A DNA stretch of 64,000 nt, taken from NCBI GenBank assembly GCA_030760725.1, contig JASWHV010000009.1:92864780-92928779 (forward strand). The letters run 5' to 3'. The DNA is from Neostapfia colusana (Eukaryota; Streptophyta; Magnoliopsida; Poales; Poaceae). How positions within the stretch are numbered: the stretch's first letter is position 1; the number at the start of each line of letters is the position of its first letter. The notes beneath the pieces were generated by a model. The model had not been told where the DNA came from. It made no database searches and saw nothing but the letters and a program-made list of their open reading frames with translations. Below are positions 46,889 to 58,610 of the stretch, in pieces. A program made the position numbers and the translations under genes.

Positions 46889-49342
46889 CTATTGATTACT
46901 AGCCCCTCCACTACCTTCGGGAGCGAAGCAGTCATCCTGTCGTGGCGAACCTGGCGCCCTTAACTGTGGCGATGGAGTATGAGCCTCCGTCCTTGATCCC
47001 TGCGAAACACAGTGACATATGTACAAGTTTACAATTTTTTTTCTAGGTTCATTAGGATTTTTAGCGGTTGGGGCTTCCACTTAATGTAACTTCCTTTTTA
47101 TACCTGTACTCTAGGAAACTGCTCCTGTGGTGGCGACGGCTCCAGCACGAACGGAGGTGGCTGCCACAACGGTATCTGGATTTCCTGCCTTTGCTATCGA
47201 GCTAGCGCCTGTCATTTCAAACATTACAATTTACAAAACCAATTGAAATGCAATGTAATTAAAGTATAATTTTATGTTTCTTACTTCCATTGCCGCTTGC
47301 ATCTGTGCCATATAGGATGCATGGTACGCCATGACAGCCCTGTTGTTCTCTTGCTCTCTCGCCAAGGCCTCCTCCTGCCGAGCCAAGCTCTCCCGAAGCG
47401 CCATGACTTCGAGATCTCTCTCGGTGACACGGCGGCTGGAGGAGCCTGCGCTAGCAGCCGAAGACTGCGAGGAGCTGCATCTCGCAGGTCGTGCATCCCT
47501 AAAGTTGATGACTCCAGAGAATATGGCAAGCCTAAAAAAATGAATCAATTCAAGGTAAAATTAAATAATTTTGAATTGAAAACAATGAAAGTAAATGAAT
47601 TCACCTTCCGTGTGCTTTTCCACCTCCGCTTGCATACGCGAATTGAGGGTCGATGTTTGGGGAGTTTTCCCAATCGAACCCTTCGCCGTGTATCCTCACA
47701 GCCTCTTGCCCATACCTAGTCTGAAAAACAATGAAATTGTGTAAGTTCAACAACATATATAGTGTCAAATAATTTGAGAGGTCATGAAACTTACCAGGCG
47801 CTCCGCTGCGTACTGACTACACTGCTCCGGCTGAGAAGGGTCAGCGTGACCTCTCCTATAGACCGCAGTAGCACTCGATCGCACGCCGGTCTCCTTTTCA
47901 TGTGAACATATGTTAGTACGAACAATACTACATTATGAATATAATAAAAACCACCAAGAAACTTACCATCCATTTAGCCATTCGCACAAAACCTTGGACG
48001 CCCATACCGTGCTTCCCTGAGCTCCCTCTGGCATCTCGAGCCTTCTTGGACTTAGCGATGAACTCATCGCTAGCCCGATACATGCAAAGGGCTCGGTAAT
48101 CTTCAGTTCGTCCCTGTAACCAAGGGACACTAACCTGCACACATGCGTAGTTCATTAGATGTTACTTAGCAAAATTAATGTGAACAATTTAAAGATTACG
48201 CAACTTACCTCTGCGTATCGCTCCTCCGTCAAGTACGTGTCGGAGGCGTCTCTGAACGACCCAACCTCGTGGTCGTGGAGCTTTAAGTAGTCGTTAACTA
48301 CTTGACTCCGAGCGTTCGAAAGCATTTGCATAACAAGCTTCCGAGCGTTCACTTCGAACACGGAGCGGGCATGATCCATCTGCTCAGCCGGGTCCTCAAG
48401 GCGGTACCTGAGCTGTAGGAAGCCAACACAGTTCGACATATACGCACATTAATATTTGAAGGAACATAAAGAATTGAAACTTCAAATATTTATGAAAGTT
48501 ACTTACCAAAAAATCTGCCCACACGACTCCCTGTAGGTTGTCGTTCTCCGGGTGAGGACCGCGCGCATAGTCGTCCCACGACGTAGCTACACGTCCATCG
48601 ATCGCACCGGGGTAGTGCAGACGCACTAAGTTCCTGATGCAACCGTTCACCGTCCTGTGGTGTTTCTACCCGTCGTACGAGAGGTCCTCCCAAGAACTAA
48701 AAAGACGTTTATTAAGTCATTAAGTAAGATCATAGTCTTTGAGAATAAATAGAAATGAATACTTTATTAATGTGCTACCTGTCTCCAACCGGACGAATAA
48801 TTACCGGCTCTCTAGGAATCGGTGGAGGACCAACAAAGTTACTCCTCCTCGTACGTCTCCTTCGCTGCGGCACCACGTCTGGTGACCCAGAAGGCTGGTC
48901 ACCGGACGTGTCCTCGGGATGGGTGCCCTCGGGCTCGCTGGGCAGACTACCCTGGGGGTGGCTGCCGGAGGGCTGGCTGCCAGAGGCCTGGCTACCAGAG
49001 GGCTCGCTCCCCGAGGGAACGCTGCGCTGCGTACCCGTCTCCTGAGGTGCCGCTTCGGCCTTGGACTCATAGTCCGAATCAGACTACAATGGTAAAGTAA
49101 GTAAGTTAAATTGAAAAAGTGATTTTAATAATTTTGTGCATTGTAGAAAAATTTACCTCTGTACGCTGCAAACTGACAACCCTGTCCCGCAACTCCGGAC
49201 ACGCACTTAACAGCTGAGTGCGTCTGCTCCCTCTGTAAGTGGAACCGTAGAAGTAGTCGTCTCTCTCCTGCGAGGGGAGGAAACCCCTCACACTCGGCGC
49301 CTTATTCCCCTTCGAACCCTTTGAACCCTTGCTTGACGACAT
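46889..49342 (-). pseudogene. TNPA-like DNA-binding protein gene (plant Ptta/En/Spm type), multi-exon
   Basis: This should encode the accessory protein binding subterminal repeats in the nucleus. The ATG at 49342 opens exon 1 (to 49157, donor GT). Exon 2 (49083-48779) has serine/proline repeats of the PSGS type. Exon 3 holds IRNLVRLHYPGAIDG and ATSWDDYA, typical of this family. Later exons carry a coiled-coil-like stretch (RESLARQEEALAREQENN, about 47310-47420) and a proline-rich end, stopping at 46889. A TAG in exon 3 near 48667 and another near 47196 make it a pseudogene. Exon borders are from GT-AG signals and could be off. Confidence 0.72.
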
Positions 49343-49579
49343 CCTAATCAGTTTAAAAAAACATTACTCATAATCAGTTTCAAAAGTAATGTAAGCGATA
49401 ATTAATGTCACTTTCATTTAAAAGAACATTACTCGTAATCAGTTTCAAAATTCATCAACATCATGATCATCAACATCACGATCATCAACATCCCGATCTG
49501 TCGTCGTGAGCTGTTTACGTTTCCGCTTTCGTATTGTAGATGTCTCTACATCTGCAACATCTCCTACTAAGTTATCGAG

Positions 49580-52500
49580 TCATGCACAAGGCTCGACGAT
49601 AAAAGAGTCTGGTAACTCTTCGTCATGGTAAATTTCTTCAGTGTCTCCACTATCATGATAACCATCATCTCCAGGAGTATACAAGCGCTCACGAGGATTC
49701 ACTTTACATACCACCCACCAAGTGCTAAGCTTCTTACATGGATAAGGTAGATAATACACTTGTTCCACTTGATGTGCAAGAACGTATGTATCTAAACCTC
49801 GTAAGCGTTCGTTGTGATTCACTTCCACCATGCCAAATTGATTTTTTCGAGTTCCATGATTGTTATCAAACCAATCACAATCAAAGAACACCACTCGAAG
49901 TTCTTTATTGCCAGCGAAAGTAAATTCCAGAATTTTGTTAATGATTCCATACTAATTGGTTTCTTTCCCTTGTGAGTCGATTGCTCTCGTCACAACTCCG
50001 CAATTTGATGTTGCTGCGAGAGGACGAAGAGTTTCAAATTGAGTTGGACGGAATCAAAAGCCATTTACGTCATATCGACCATACCTTCTAACTTTCACTA
50101 ATCCATAAGATAGTTGTTGTAAATCTTGATGTATGTCGGTGTTCGCTAATACATAAGCTCGAAACTAGGATAAGAAATTAGTCCCTCCATTAATTCCAGC
50201 CCGTCACATTGTTTCTCCTTGCTTTCTCGTTGGTTGATGCTTATGTTTTCAGTTTTGGTTTTGGAACTCACTGTACACACAAAACATATGTGATCGACAT
50301 TAGCATACATGTATTGGTAAATACAATAATCTTCATAAATGTAAGAGAAACACTTACTCGAAATATTTCTCCATGCCATCGATATTAGCATACATGTAGA
50401 GTAAAGCAGCAGTCCTTTCTCCTTCAGTAAAATTGTATGTCGTGCTGCTGCCAACTATAGTTCCCCTCGATTCAAAAATAGAGAGATCACTAACTGGTGG
50501 TTCGTCATCTACATTGTATCGCATTGTCGAAGTATTGACATTGTTTTCCTCTGCAAAGTAGAAACTAGAAAAGTAACCTACTTCCTTTAGAGTAAATGCT
50601 TCGGCAATGCACCCTTCAACCCTTGCTTTGTTGCCAACCATAGTTTTCAAATATCTCAATGCTCTTTCAATATGGTACATCCATCTATATTGCACAGGAC
50701 CACCAACTTTTGCTTCGAATGGAAGATGTATAAGAAGATGCTGCATTGGATTGAAGAAACCAGGAGGAAATATTTTTTCCATCTTACATAAAAGTACAGG
50801 TATCTCCTTCTCTAACTTTTCCATCATGTCTTTCGTTATTTCTTTGGCACATAACTGCCTATAGAATAATGAGAGCTCAGCTAACACCTTCCACACCGCA
50901 TCATCCAGATATCCCCGAAACATAACAGGTAAGAGTCTTTCCATTATTATATGATAGTCATGACTCTTCAACCCAGTGAGCTTCCCCGTTTTAACATTCA
51001 CGGCTCATCTCAGACTAGCAGCATAACCATCTGGGAATTTCAAAGTTTTCAACCATTCCATAACGTGTTTCTTTTCATTAGGTCGAAGCACGAAAGAAGC
51101 ACGTGGCTTACCACCGCTTTCAGAGAGCTCAAGAGTAGGTCGATTACAAATCTCGGCCAAATCCTTTCGAGCCTTTAATTTGTCTTTCGTTTTGCCCGTG
51201 ATATCCATGCACGTGCTTATGATACATTCGGCCATGTTACGCTCCTGATGCATTACATCAATATTATGCATCAGTATCAATGACTTCACATATGGTAGCT
51301 CCCAAACTCCACATACATGAGTTCAGTTGTGAACATCTCCGTAACCTACAATGAATCCAGGGCGAGCTTCATCAGGGACTAGTGAGTCCAACACATAGGA
51401 TACTTCACACCCGCTTAGGCGTTTAGGTGGTTCCTTAGTGACAATAGTATCTTTTCTGAAGACATTCCTCTGTTGCCTGAATGGGTGGTTTCGAGGAAGC
51501 CAACGCCTATGACAATCAAAGTAGCTTATCTTGCCACCGTATGTAAGTCGACAACACTCTGTGTAAGACGCACATATGGGACACGACAAACGACCATGTG
51601 TGCGCCATCCAGAAAACATGCCGTACGCGGGGAAATCATGGACAGACCATAAATAGGGAGCTCGCATGTTGAATTTCTGCTTCTTGTAACAGTCATACGC
51701 TTCAACTCCAATCCACAACATTTTCAATTCTTCAATCAATGGTTTCAACATCACATTGATACGTGATCCCGGATGATCTGGTACTGGTATAATGAAGCTA
51801 AGAAACATAAACTCGTACTTCATACAAAGAGAAGATGGTAGGTTGTACGGAATAAGAAGGGCCAACAGGAGTATGGTGTGGCATTTGTACTGAAAGGTGA
51901 AAAACCATCCGTCGCTAACCCGATGCGAACATTTCTCGCATCACTAGCAAAAGTAGGATCAAAAGAGTCCAAAGACTTCCATGCATCACCGTCCGACGAA
52001 TGAGTCAACACATCTTTGTTCTCACGCATACCTCCTTTGTGCCATCTCATGTGTCTGGCAGATCTTTTAGAAAGAAACAACCGCTTCAACTGAGGTGTCA
52101 CAGACAAGTAACACAATTTCTTATGTGCAACTTCTGTCATTACTTTATCACCATCGTCATTGACAACTTTGACAAACCTCGATTTTCCACACTTTAAACA
52201 ATTCTTCTCTTTGTCATGCTCTTTCCAGAATAGCATGCAATTATTTGGACACACGTCAATTTTTCATATTTCATACCCAGTCCAGATAGTAATTTCTTTG
52301 AGTGATACATATCTTTGGGCAGTTTATGAGGTTGTGGAAGAGCATCGCTGATAAGTTTCATCATATCATTGTAGCAATTACTAGAGAAGAAATACTTAGA
52401 TTTGATTGCCATAAATCTGGTCATGAATGTAAGAAGAGTCATTTCAGTATGATCATGCAACACCTCTTCAGTAGCTTTCAAGAGATTAAAGAATGCGTCT

Positions 52501-52855
52501 GCCTCATTTGTAGCCGGATCCTCCGTTTGTATATCTTGTAACATCTCATCAATCCTGTCAACACCCGGACAATCATCATCATCTTCCACTACATGAACGG
52601 CTTGAGGAGCAGACTCACGTGGAAACTCTAGACCTCATAATATGGCATGTAACCGTTTCTGCACAAGTGTAATGACAATGTCGTTTTGTCCAGAAACTTA
52701 GTATTCCGGCATTTCACACATGGACAACAAACTTTATCGGTCGTAGACAACAAGAACACTCGATCAATAAAGTCGTCTGTCCCGGCATACCACTCATCTG
52801 AGTGACCAGTTGCCTTGTTCCAACCGGTATACATCCAACTACGGTCTTCACTCAT
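49580..52855 (-). pseudogene. CACTA transposase (tnp2 family), broken
   Basis: The transposase cuts and joins the transposon ends. From the ATG at 52855: transposase-associated zinc-like domain (WMYTGW, CPCVKCRN, HLCRNGYMPYY), acidic linker, tnp2 catalytic domain (LWSVHDFPAYGMFSGW, CPICASYTE, about 51600-51680; HNIDVMHQERN near 51250), DUF4218-type domain (about 50980-50560) and DUF4216-type domain (VVFFDCDWFDNN, DTYVLAHQVEQVYYL, about 49900-49740). An intron (donor at 50357, acceptor near 50271) lies between the last two. Frameshifts near 52634, 52260 and 51870 and stops at 51323 (a tryptophan codon), 51002 and after 50250 inactivate it. Confidence 0.9.
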
Positions 52856-52984
52856 GTTTAACTCTGCAGTTTTAAGTCAAAGACTTTATACTTAATTTAT
52901 TATTTATTTATGTCACGGACCTATATCTATTGGAAAGGATAGCTCCTAAACCCACCCAAGAGTGACCGAGACAAACGTGCTTAT

Positions 52985-55900
52985 TGTAACACCCCAAAAT
53001 CCTGTTCAGAGGGGAGTTTAAAATTTTTTGGACGTGTTGCATGTGTTGCAAAAATTCAAATTCAAACTGGAATTCAAATTAAACGGAAAACAAAAAAGAA
53101 ATAGAAAAAGAAAAAGGAAAACAGAAAAAAAAACCGGCCAGTGGGCCGAAACCCACCAGCTGGCCCACCGATCCCGCGCCAGCCCGCAGCCGCGCGCGCC
53201 CTCTTCTTCCCACTGACAGGCGGGGCCCGCCAGTCTTTCTTCTTCCTCGCGCTAGCGCCGCGCTCGGCCGGACTCTCCCTCACCCCGAATCCAAACCGAC
53301 CCGGATTCTGCGTATCCCAGCCGAATTTTGTTCGTGGGCGACGCAAACTCGATCACAACCGAACGCCGCCATTCCCCCGTCTATAAAAACCCCGGCATCG
53401 TCCCGTTTTCCCCCACGATCTGCCGATTTTCTCTCCGGTGAGAACCCGAGCCCCTCCGGTGAATTCTGGCCGATCTACGCTCGGAAATTCCGATCTAACT
53501 CGCTTGTCTTGATCCACCGCCTTCGGGGAACCTTGCAGGTGCAGAAAACTCGGTGGTTTGCGGTTCAACCACAGCGCCGACAAGCCTCGCCGTGAATTCA
53601 CCTCGGACTTCGTCGCCGACCGCCTTCCAGGACCTCCGAGCTCAAGAAAACCCCCGAGGTGAGATCCCCGACCTCCCCTCCACCGATCTATGCCATAAAA
53701 TCACAGTTCTAGGAAGAATTTACGAAGATTCGAAACTCTCCAGCGAGATCGCCGCCTCCCGCCGCCGTGCGCCGCCGGGCAGCGCCGCCCGCGCTCGATC
53801 AGAGCGACGTGGCCGCTTGTGCGCCGTTTATTTTAAATCGCACTGTAGAGTTTAAATCCCCGCGTACCGGTTCGACGTTATAATCTCAGCCGTCTTTTTT
53901 AAATCGGACGGTCCACGTCAGCCCCTCGTTATAAAGACTGGAATTCTTACGTGCTACCCCCTGGGGTTCTCGGAAAATAAGAGCTAGCCCCGGAAACTTC
54001 TGATCTAGCCCCTGGAACTTCAGAAAATCATGTAAATTCATTTAAAAAACAGTTTTAGCCCCTGGACTTAATAAAAATTAGGAAAAACCCCTCTATTATG
54101 TGTATCTAGACCCCTGAAAATTCTTAAAATAATATTATAGACCCTGTAGTGGGGTGAGTTTACCTTTTTAACCCTATTTGATATTAAATTTAGGAAATTG
54201 AATATGTGGTTAGTATTTAAAATTTAAAAGGTGGGACAAACATATTGGCTAATTCAAATTAAAAACTTTCCCAGTACTTAGAAAACCTTGGAGTGAGATA
54301 AAAATAGATTTTTAGCTGAAATAAATCTGTTTAATTTATTATTCACATTTATTAGTTATAGGGACACATTTTTTAGTAGAGAATAATTCTGAAAACTAGA
54401 AAAAATAAATGTAAAATAGTTTACATCAGAGGAAAAGATCAAAAATATAATATTAACTATTTTGGATCAGAACCTATTTTGTTTAGATGATGTGTCTTAC
54501 TATTTTCATAATAAAGTACACATTTAGGCATAGGAAGTAAATTTGAAAATATAGCAAGCTAGGTATAAATAATTAGAAAATGATAAATGAAGATTCCAAA
54601 ATCCAAAGAATTCAGTTTAGGGTTGGTAGAAGTTCTGAAGACACATATGGAGTAGGAAAATACCTTTCATGCATACTTGGTAGCTAAAAGGTGTAGTAAT
54701 TGAATATAAGGAATTTATTTAAATTGGAAACTCATATATATAGTATGCAAGTATAAATGTGAATACAAAAGTAGGAATCATATACACATGATTAAAAGTG
54801 CATGTAAGCCACAAATCAACACACATAGAGTAATCACAACACATATAATTGTGAATGACTTTCATAAATGTGAATGTGTGGTTTGTATGAAGTGGAAGTG
54901 TGAACTATGTCTTATGGATTGTTGTTTTTCTTTTGCTATGTGTGATGGTATGATGTAGAACCTGCTCCAGAGCAAGTTCTTTCTTTCCAAGAGCAGGACT
55001 ATCCATTCCAAGAGCAGCAGGAAGGAGGCAAGTGTCCTTGACCACTTTGATCCTATACTAGGATGTGTAGATAGAATTATTTGCATTGTCAAATGAAATA
55101 TGAAACCCATGCTAGGAAGTTTCCCTAGAATTGCATTACCTTGTTTCCTTGTAGCTTGGGTTGGGATTTATTTTATCATGTCATTTATTATTATGCATAT
55201 GCTTAGCCATGCTTAGAATGGGATATTTGGGATATGAGATCATCAGTTTATTTTACCATACTCTTGAATGAGATATTGTGAGTTATGTAGAGATAGGGAT
55301 CAAGGCAAGTTGGATGTTTTGGTTGTGTGCTGGGTGCACGAGACTCGGGTGTGTGTTTAGTACTTTCCTGGATCCTAAGGACCGGTTCATGGAGCATGTA
55401 ACCTGGCTTTACCGTGCCAACCACATGCTGAGATGGGGCAGCTTGGCCAATTAATTAGGTGTATCCCCGGTGTAGTATGGGTGTGTTGGATGGTGCGGGG
55501 AATAGGTGTCAGCTGGGACTACCATATGAACCGCAAGGCTCAAGAGGGGGCCACTGTAGAGGGGTTGGAGCCTCTTGTATGCTGTTAGGTGTGAAACCTC
55601 AGTGGGCCCACGCTCATCGGGAATCCCTTTGTAAAGGCTTCGTAGTGATCTCCTGGCTACACACCTGGGAAGTTTGAATGTGGTTCGTAGCCACTGGCAT
55701 AATGGAGGTTCTTTTAGTCCACTCGGCAACGGGGGATGAAATCACTACATGTGGGTACAGTGGTACAAACTCTGCAGAGTCAAAACTGTCATGACAGCCG
55801 TGCTCACGGTCAAGGGCGGCTTGGACTTATTCATGATTAGAGTATGATGGCTTGGGAAGTTGTGGATGTTAAGCGGGGAGCTTAACATTGGAAATAATGT

Positions 55901-56430
55901 TATGGTTATTTGATTATGATGATGGGATGGGAGATTGGGACCATTTCACCTGTGTAGTAATGTAGGTGCTTAATAAGCTAAGGTGATAGGTATTAATTGC
56001 GTAGTGCTTTAACTATGAGTTCAACCTCCCCTTGTTCTAGCCATGCATGACATAACTTTCCCACACTTGCTAAGTACCATTGGTACTCAACCTTGCATAT
56101 TTGTTGGTTTATATTGCTGCTCAGGTCAAGATAATGAGGTGGTGTATAATGACCAAGACTTTGGACCCGAAGAAGGTTTCTAGGTTCATGGAGACCCTCG
56201 GGCAACGCCTGTGACGGAGCCCTCAAGAATAATATTCCTCTGCTAGTTTATTTACTTGTGATGAACTTATTATTGTCCATCGAGACATTTGCTATGTAAG
56301 ACTTATTTATATTCGACACCTGGCTTGTAATAAATGATGCTTCACTATTTGTCATCACATGTATGAGAAAATGATCCTGGCATACATTTGATATTCACTT
56401 GGTTGTTCTTCGGAAAAACCGGGTGTGACA
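52985..56430 (+). repeat. 5' LTR of element G (3.45 kb)
   Basis: Starts TGTAACACCCC and ends GGGTGTGACA, directly before the primer site. It has three zones: about 400 bases up to a TATA box; a GC-rich zone to about 53850; and an AT-rich zone of about 2.5 kb. The GC-rich zone contains GAG/GTGAGATC at 53656-53664, a good 5' splice-site match. No credible protein gene lies inside. Confidence 0.93.
53381..53389 (+). promoter_or_regulatory. Putative TATA box of element G LTR
   Basis: CTATAAAAA lies about 400 bases into the LTR, followed by GC-rich sequence. A start site near 53410 would leave a leader of more than 3 kb before the first ORF. Activity is inferred. Confidence 0.6.
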
Positions 56431-56434
56431 GAAG

Positions 56435-56447
56435 TGGTATCAGAGCC
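56435..56447 (+). other. Primer binding site (initiator tRNA-Met), element G
   Basis: TGGTATCAGAGCC begins four bases after the LTR end and is complementary to the 3' end of plant initiator methionine tRNA. Confidence 0.94.
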
Positions 56448-56647
56448 AAGGTTGCCCGTAGGAACGTGGACCTAGGTAGAAATGGACGTATTTAAGGGCC
56501 CTACTTTCTTAAAAACTATTTTACAAGGTGTGTATTGAAAAATGTTATTTAATGAGTCACTTTCTTCATCTTACCCCAACTTTCATTCAAAATAGGATTC
56601 TTGTTTAAAAGTTTATCTAACCTAAGTTTAAATGCTTTCTGTTTTAG

Positions 56648-57418
56648 ATGGTTCCCATGATTCGCACCGCTCGCAAGTCCACAGGAGGGAGAGTTCCCGC
56701 AGTTGCCCTTGCCGAAAGAGAGGAGAGCCGTCCGGTGACGTACCTTTCCTACGGATTGGCAGTAGGAGGCTTGTTGCGCCGTCTTCGACGTATGCTCGAA
56801 GCCGCCGGCAATACGGGCAAGCTAATCATACACTGTAGCTCCACCAGAACCATCCGGGAGAAGCGGGAAGAATGGAGTTCAGAAATGAGGATTATCCATG
56901 AAAATCAGCTACTCAAGATCCACCGCTCTCCAGCTTGTCGAGCGACACAGGTCGATGCGGAGAAGGATGTCACCTGGGAGGCCATCACCTGCTAGAGTCA
57001 CATCTAACATCGCCACCTGGACAGGACTGAGTACATGTATGTCCTCAAGCGTGAGAGTGGTACCGCAGAGTATAAGTACCCGCCAGTGCAGCTAGGGACC
57101 TCCCGTGAGCACATGGACTTGTGCTTGGAGGATGCTGCTATGCTCAGCACTCGACTGCAGGAGTGTCAGCAAGAACTTCAGGATGTTCGGGACACCCTGA
57201 AGAAAACGGAGGCATTGCTGCGAGCCTGCTTAAGGGCGAGAGAAAGAGGAGATGGGAATGAACTGTGTGTCACCATGAATGATACATGGACTCCTGACTC
57301 CCCAGATCGCCGGGCGATCAGGCGTCGTTGCACTTCTCCACCAGCAGCCTCCCCACCCAAAGCAGAGTCAGAAGGCAGCCGCAATGATGAGGAAGACCCC
57401 GAGGATCCAACTCAGTGA
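56648..57418 (+). pseudogene. Extra ORF upstream of gag with histone H3 tail-like N-terminus
   Basis: One frame of 257 codons runs from ATG 56648 to TGA 57416-57418, with two premature stops (TAG 56993-56995, TAA 57005-57007). The N-terminus contains RTARKSTGGRVP: residues 6-13 after removal of Met equal T6-G13 of histone H3, and P16, L20 and A21 also coincide. Next come a basic/hydrophobic segment (LLRRLRRML), a globular part with ATQVDAEKDVTWEAIT, an RESGTAEY motif, a long heptad-like helix (about 57120-57240) and an acidic tail. The last parts align with element E's extra ORF. The ATG directly follows TTCTGTTTTAG, a splice-acceptor-like sequence. Function is unknown; histone mimicry is my inference. 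Confidence 0.8.
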
Positions 57419-57732
57419 ATACGAGTAGTGTAGAGTCCTTCCCTTAGTTTAGTAGGAGGTCGAGTAGTCGAGTCGTTATCTTAGTTAATGGTGTGTTAAT
57501 GATTGGTGTGTGACGTGAGTTGCGGAAGCCATGATCAATTGTCCACAGCCTCGTCTTCAGATTGTTTTGCTTTGGTGTGTGAACCCGAACGAAATAATAT
57601 TGCTTGTATTTTTGTGTGAGATATGAATCCTCCGAAAAGAATAACAAAGCCTCAACACTTTAAAGTACAAACAAGTGAAAGTAGTAAGGTAATAAGTAAT
57701 GCTTTAAATTAATATTTGGTTGATCATGCTAG
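57419..57732 (+). other. Spacer between extra ORF and gag, element G
   Basis: AT-rich, no credible gene. It ends TGATCATGCTAG immediately before the gag ATG; the TAGATGG context is shared with the extra ORF start. Confidence 0.7.
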
Positions 57733-58610
57733 ATGGCGGGAAGAGGAAAAGGTCGTGCTGCCAACCCCGCCAACAACAACGATGAGGCATGCAACCCTCA
57801 TCTTTCTGGAGGCCAGGACAGGGGTGGTCGCCGTGAAGGAGTTGATCCCCTCCACCAAATGCTGGAGAATCAGAATCAGCTCATCCAGAACTTGACTCAA
57901 GTGGTGGTCAACTTGCATCAAGTTCCACCCCCACAAGTTGCACCACGCCAACCAAGGTTGAGTGAGTTTCTAGGAACTCAACCTCCAATGTTTGCAAGTG
58001 CTGCTGAACCTCTGGAGGCAGATGATTGGCTTAAGACTATTGAGAGCAAGATGAGGATCATACAGTGCCAAGGGTACGAGAGGGTGCTGTTTGCCTCTCA
58101 TCAATTGCATGGACCTGCTGCTGATTGGTGGACCGCCTACGTGGCCGCCCATCATTTCCCTGAGAACATCACTTGGGAAGAGTTCAAGCTTAGCTTCCTC
58201 AATCATTACATACCAAGGGGTGAACTCAAAAACAAGAGGAAGGAGTTCTTGGGACTGCAGCAGGGAAACATGACGGTGAGGGAATACCTCACTAAATTTA
58301 CTCAACTCTCCCGTTATGCCCCACGGGACATAGAGACTGATGAGCAGAAACAGGATTGTTTCGTGGAAGGACTCACAGCAGTAATGCAGTGTGCAATGTC
58401 CTCCAACGAGTACGAAAGCTTCCAAAAGATGGTGGACAGAGCGTTTGTGGTAGAAAGGAAGCTGAAGGCCTTCGAAAATGAGAACAAGAGGAAGGCCGGG
58501 TGGTCACATCAAGCCTCAGGGAGCAACACCCGCCCACGTCTGATGCAGCAACCCGCAGGGCAGACGAACCGTGCTGCGGTACCCTACACAGCACCAAGAG
58601 GGTACAACCA
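57733..58610 (+). pseudogene. gag: gag of element G
   Basis: ATG 57733 opens a basic N-terminus (MAGRGKGRA). The retrotransposon gag domain follows at about residues 75-230 (EADDWLKTIESKM, AADWWTAYV, REYLTKFTQLSRYAP). A frame change near 58600 moves the reading into the frame that carries the CCHC knuckle and protease, probably from a one-base loss in a formerly continuous gag-pol. A programmed shift is possible but no slippery site stands out. Confidence 0.9.

Larger units (their letters stand above)
46281..52984 (-). mobile_element. CACTA (En/Spm) DNA transposon, one end
   Basis: The left end reads CACTACAGGATTCCCGTC and follows ATG (46278-46280), a likely 3-bp target duplication within element F integrase. 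Subterminal repeats, a TNPA-like gene and a tnp2 transposase gene follow on the minus strand. The other terminal inverted repeat is not seen before 52985, where element G is inserted, nor after 60720, so it lies outside the window or is lost. Both genes are broken. Confidence 0.92.

Noticed and set aside
56648..56713. A captured histone H3 gene
   Set aside because: Similarity stops after about 21 residues and no histone-fold sequence follows; the match is limited to the tail.
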